DNA of 64,000 bases. Source: Actinomycetota bacterium (lineage in GTDB: Bacteria; Actinomycetota; Acidimicrobiia; Acidimicrobiales; Aldehydirespiratoraceae). The notes under the pieces were generated by a model that worked only from the letters and a program-made list of their open reading frames with translations, was not told the DNA's origin and searched no databases. Below are positions 61,557 to 64,000 of the stretch, one piece after another (the first letter of the stretch is position 1; each line of letters opens with the position of its first letter). The stretch is from assembly GCA_029979265.1 (NCBI GenBank), contig JAPOHW010000008.1, positions 62,001 through 126,000 of the forward strand. The letters are read 5' to 3'. Both the position numbers and the translations under genes were made by a program.

Positions 61557-62846
61557 ATGTCGAACCCACTCGAAGGCATCGATCAGTCCAACGAGCCGTA
61601 CATCATCGTCAGTTCCGACACGCATGCCGGCCTGTACGTCGACGACTACCGGCCGTACCTCGAGTCGTCCGTCCACCCGCAGTTCGACGAGTGGCTCGCG
61701 ACCCGCCACGAGCATCGAGTGATGGTCGAGGAGATGAACGGTGCGTACGTCGAACAGTGGGAGCGCGACAACGAGCACGGTCTGAAAGGCGCGTACGACC
61801 CCGACATTCGTGACGAAGCGCTCGATGCCGATGGCATCGCCGGTGAAGTGATTTTCGCCGATGGCGACGCAGTCACCGGGATGGAGGCTCCTCCGTTCGG
61901 GGCCGGGCTCCATGCCGGCGCGATCACCGATCCGACGCTGGCATGGGCCGGTGCCCGGGCCCACAACCGCTGGCTCGAGGAGTTCTGCGCAACGAACCCG
62001 CCCCGCCGGGCTGGCGTGGCACTCGTTCCCGTCACCCACGGGGTCGAGGAATCGGTGAAGGAGATCCACGCGCTTGCGGACAAACCGGGCATCAAAGGGA
62101 TCATGATCCCCACGATGTGGCACGACGCGCCGTCGTACGGTCACGAGATGTACGACCCTGTCTGGCAGGCCTGTCACGAGACGGGCTTGGTCGTGCACAC
62201 CCACTCGGGCGAAGCCGACGCCGTGGCCTACAACGAGAACATGGCGCAATACATGCTCGAGGTCGCATTCTGGACCCATCGCCCGCTGTGGCAGTTTCTG
62301 CTCTCGGGGAAGTTCGACAGATTCCCCAACTTCAAGTACGCACCGGTCGAGTGTGGGTCATGGTGGCTCGGCGATCTGCTGTGGAAGACCGATGTGATGT
62401 TCGGCGGCACCAATTGGAAGGTCAAGAAGATGAGCAGCCGCACCCACGGCCTCATCGAGCGCTTGCCGTCGGAGTACATCGGCGAGAACGTGTTCATCGG
62501 GGCGTCGACGATGAGCAAGGTCGAGTTGCGTCGGCGCTATGTCAATGGTGTCGATGCCCTCATGTGGGGGACCGACTATCCGCACCCAGAGGGCTCGTGG
62601 CCGAACACCAGGACTCGTCTCGAGACCGACTTCCAGCAGATCCCGATCGAGGAAACCCGGTTGCTGCTCGGACTCAACGCAGTCAAGTGTTACGACCTCG
62701 ACGCCGACGCGTTGCGGGTCATCGCCGACAAGATCGGCCCCACCCCTGAACAGCTCAATCAGGACCCGGCCCTGCGCACTGACCCCAACGCGATCCGTGA
62801 GGCTCGCTGGTGGTTCGAGGACTACGGCGTTCCCTGGCCGTCGTAG
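61557..62846 (+). CDS. Amidohydrolase-2 family metal-dependent hydrolase
   Basis: 429 residues from ATG 61557. PF04909 type: IIVSSDTHAGLYVDDY (metal D-x-H), VPVTHGVEESVKEIHALADK, TGLVVHTHSGEAD (His) and LMWGTDYPHPEGSW (catalytic Asp). Relatives include decarboxylases and hydrolases of aromatic acids. C-terminal extension of ~60 residues is normal for the group. Regulated probably by the divergent TetR. Confidence 0.85.
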   Translation: MSNPLEGIDQSNEPYIIVSSDTHAGLYVDDYRPYLESSVHPQFDEWLATRHEHRVMVEEMNGAYVEQWERDNEHGLKGAYDPDIRDEALDADGIAGEVIFADGDAVTGMEAPPFGAGLHAGAITDPTLAWAGARAHNRWLEEFCATNPPRRAGVALVPVTHGVEESVKEIHALADKPGIKGIMIPTMWHDAPSYGHEMYDPVWQACHETGLVVHTHSGEADAVAYNENMAQYMLEVAFWTHRPLWQFLLSGKFDRFPNFKYAPVECGSWWLGDLLWKTDVMFGGTNWKVKKMSSRTHGLIERLPSEYIGENVFIGASTMSKVELRRRYVNGVDALMWGTDYPHPEGSWPNTRTRLETDFQQIPIEETRLLLGLNAVKCYDLDADALRVIADKIGPTPEQLNQDPALRTDPNAIREARWWFEDYGVPWPS

Positions 62847-62895
62847 CGACGTCGGGAGCCGCCGCAGTCTCGGTCCGCAGCACCCTGGAACGGCA

Positions 62896-62932
62896 ACGCG
62901 CCGTCCCCACCATGACGGCAGGGACGGCGCGT
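62896..62932. terminator. Bidirectional hairpin terminator
   Basis: Perfect 12-base arms ACGCGCCGTCCC (62896-62907) and GGGACGGCGCGT (62921-62932) with a 13-base loop, midway between the convergent amidohydrolase and katG genes. No T-run. Confidence 0.75.
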
Positions 62933-62960
62933 CACGCCGTCTCGAACAGGCGACTCGATC

Positions 62961-64000
62961 TCAGTCGAGATCGAAGCGGTCCGCGTCCATGACCTTGGCC
63001 CACGCCTTGGCGAAGTCGGCGACGAACTTGTCACCGGCATCGTCGGCCGCGTAGACGTCGGCGATCGCACGCAGGATCGAGTTCGACCCGAAGACGAGGT
63101 CGTTGCGGGTGCCGGTCCAGCGGGCGGCGCCGGTGGCCCGGTCGGTGCCCTGGAAGACGCCCTCTGCGGTCTCCGAAGCGGTCCACTCGGTGCCGATGTC
63201 CATCAGGTTGACGAAGAAGTCGTTGCTGAGGACCCCGACCCGGTCGGTGAGCACACCGTGGCCGTCGGTGCTCACACCGAGGACTCGCAGGCCGGCCACG
63301 AGGACCGCCATCTCCGGAGCCGAGAGACCCAGCAGTTGTGCCTTGTCGACCAGCAGGTGCTCGGCGACGTGGGCATTGCCCTTCCCGAGGTAGTTGCGGA
63401 ACCCGTCCCAGCGAGGCTCGAGCCAGGCGAAGCTCTCCTCGTCGGTCTGCTCTTGGCTTGCGTCGCCGCGGCCGGTCGAGACGTCGACGCTGACCGAGAC
63501 CCCGCCGGCGGTGGCGGCAGCCTCCACTGCGGCGGTGCCACCGAGGACGATCAGGTCGGCCATCGAGACGTCGAAGCCGAGGCTCGACTGCACACCCTCG
63601 AGGGCGGTCAGCACTCGACCGAGGTCGGCCGGGTTGTTCGCTTCCCAGTCACGCTGGGGGGACAGACGGATACGGCCGCCGTTGGCCCCACCACGCATGT
63701 CGGAGCCGCGGTAGGTCGAGGCCGAGGCCCAGGCGGTGCTCACCAGATCGGTGATGCTCAGGCCTGCGTCCATGATCGCTGCCTTGGCGGCGGAGATCTG
63801 GTCGTCGGTGAGCTCGGTTCCTGCCGGGATTGGGTCCTGCCAGAGGAGTTCCTCGGCCGGCACCTCCGGGCCGAGGTAGCGCACCTTCGGGCCCATGTCG
63901 CGGTGGGTCAGCTTGAACCAGGCCCGGGCGAAGGCGTCGTCGAGCAGGGACTGGTCGTCGCGGAAGCGCTGGCTGATGCCGTTGTAGATCGGATCCATCT
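62961..64000 (-). CDS. katG: Catalase-peroxidase KatG, C-terminal part (5' end outside window)
   Basis: The frame runs from the window edge and ends at 62961; about 346 residues are visible. They span the end of the N-terminal domain and the C-terminal pseudo-domain of Kat[21 protein letters not shown], then [40 protein letters not shown]-like text reading [20 protein letters not shown], and [34 protein letters not shown]. Bifunctional heme enzyme that removes hydrogen peroxide and, in mycobacteria, activates isoniazid. The heme ligand region is outside. Confidence 0.95.
   Translation of the reverse strand, partial: MDPIYNGISQRFRDDQSLLDDAFARAWFKLTHRDMGPKVRYLGPEVPAEELLWQDPIPAGTELTDDQISAAKAAIMDAGLSITDLVSTAWASASTYRGSDMRGGANGGRIRLSPQRDWEANNPADLGRVLTALEGVQSSLGFDVSMADLIVLGGTAAVEAAATAGGVSVSVDVSTGRGDASQEQTDEESFAWLEPRWDGFRNYLGKGNAHVAEHLLVDKAQLLGLSAPEMAVLVAGLRVLGVSTDGHGVLTDRVGVLSNDFFVNLMDIGTEWTASETAEGVFQGTDRATGAARWTGTRNDLVFGSNSILRAIADVYAADDAGDKFVADFAKAWAKVMDADRFDLD

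Noticed and set aside
62961-64000. Truncated katG
   Set aside because: The frame is open to the window edge, so the missing N-terminal half is simply outside.

Overview
The window is high-GC DNA of an actinobacterium and contains the chromosomal replication origin. The core order is pcnA-type CCA enzyme, DUF6049 protein, sigM, anti-sigma, trxB, trxA, cwlM, parB, parA, rsmG, jag, yidC, yidD, rnpA, rpmH, dnaA, dnaN, recF, DUF721 gene, gyrB, gyrA, DUF3566 gene, tRNA-Ile. It matches the order I remember from Mycobacterium (Rv3907c-Rv3924c and Rv0001-Rv0007), but the proteins are divergent and murJ is absent. A deep-branching actinobacterium such as an Ilumatobacter-like member of Acidimicrobiia is my best guess. 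That is inference, not proof.

Region by region. 1-3487: end of a methyltransferase, a CCA enzyme overlapped by a deacetylase gene, and a GNAT acetyltransferase. 3490-11008, plus strand: envelope, redox and sigma genes (DUF6049, DegV, SigM and its anti-sigma, thioredoxin system, CwlM-like pseudo-amidase). 11103-16289, minus strand: parB-parA-rsmG-jag-yidC-yidD-rnpA-rpmH with two parS sites. 16290-18349: origin region around dnaA. 18350-27805: replication genes, gyrase and short accessory genes. 27821-30968: tRNA-Ile, a 50-residue membrane peptide, an oxidoreductase, a FliA/WhiG-like sigma factor and a lipoprotein. 30993-39961: accessory metabolism (phosphatase, acyltransferase, acetoacetyl-CoA synthetase, hydrolases, 2-oxoglutarate dioxygenase, HupE). 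39962-52045: a biosynthetic cluster. 52172-64000: VOC protein, selenoprotein glutathione peroxidase, P450, AzlCD exporter, hotdog protein, thiol dioxygenase, glucosidase, acetoacetate decarboxylase, TetR, amidohydrolase, and the C-terminal part of KatG.

The most unusual system is the cluster at 39962-52045. A standalone adenylation enzyme and a discrete carrier protein sit beside an acyl-CoA-dehydrogenase-like flavoprotein and a PhyH-type hydroxylase, facing a 2668-residue synthetase. That synthetase reads C-A-PCP-C-A-PCP-TE. Its first A domain, whose specificity residues read as asparagine, is interrupted between core motifs A8 and A10 by a zinc-ribbon PP-loop ATP pyrophosphatase of the amidotransferase/thiolase kind. 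A likely pathway is: amino acid loaded on the free carrier and oxidised there, condensed with Asn whose carbonyl or side-chain amide is chemically changed by the PP-loop domain, then a third residue, then release by the thioesterase.

Other highlights: a glutathione peroxidase whose active-site residue is an in-frame TGA followed by a hairpin with the same loop sequence as the E. coli fdhF SECIS; a recurring leaderless promoter form (TA-N3-T, 6-8 bases, start codon) that fixes the starts of about eleven genes; a back-to-back leaderless gene pair with overlapping -10 boxes; and a sigM reading frame with no standard start codon.
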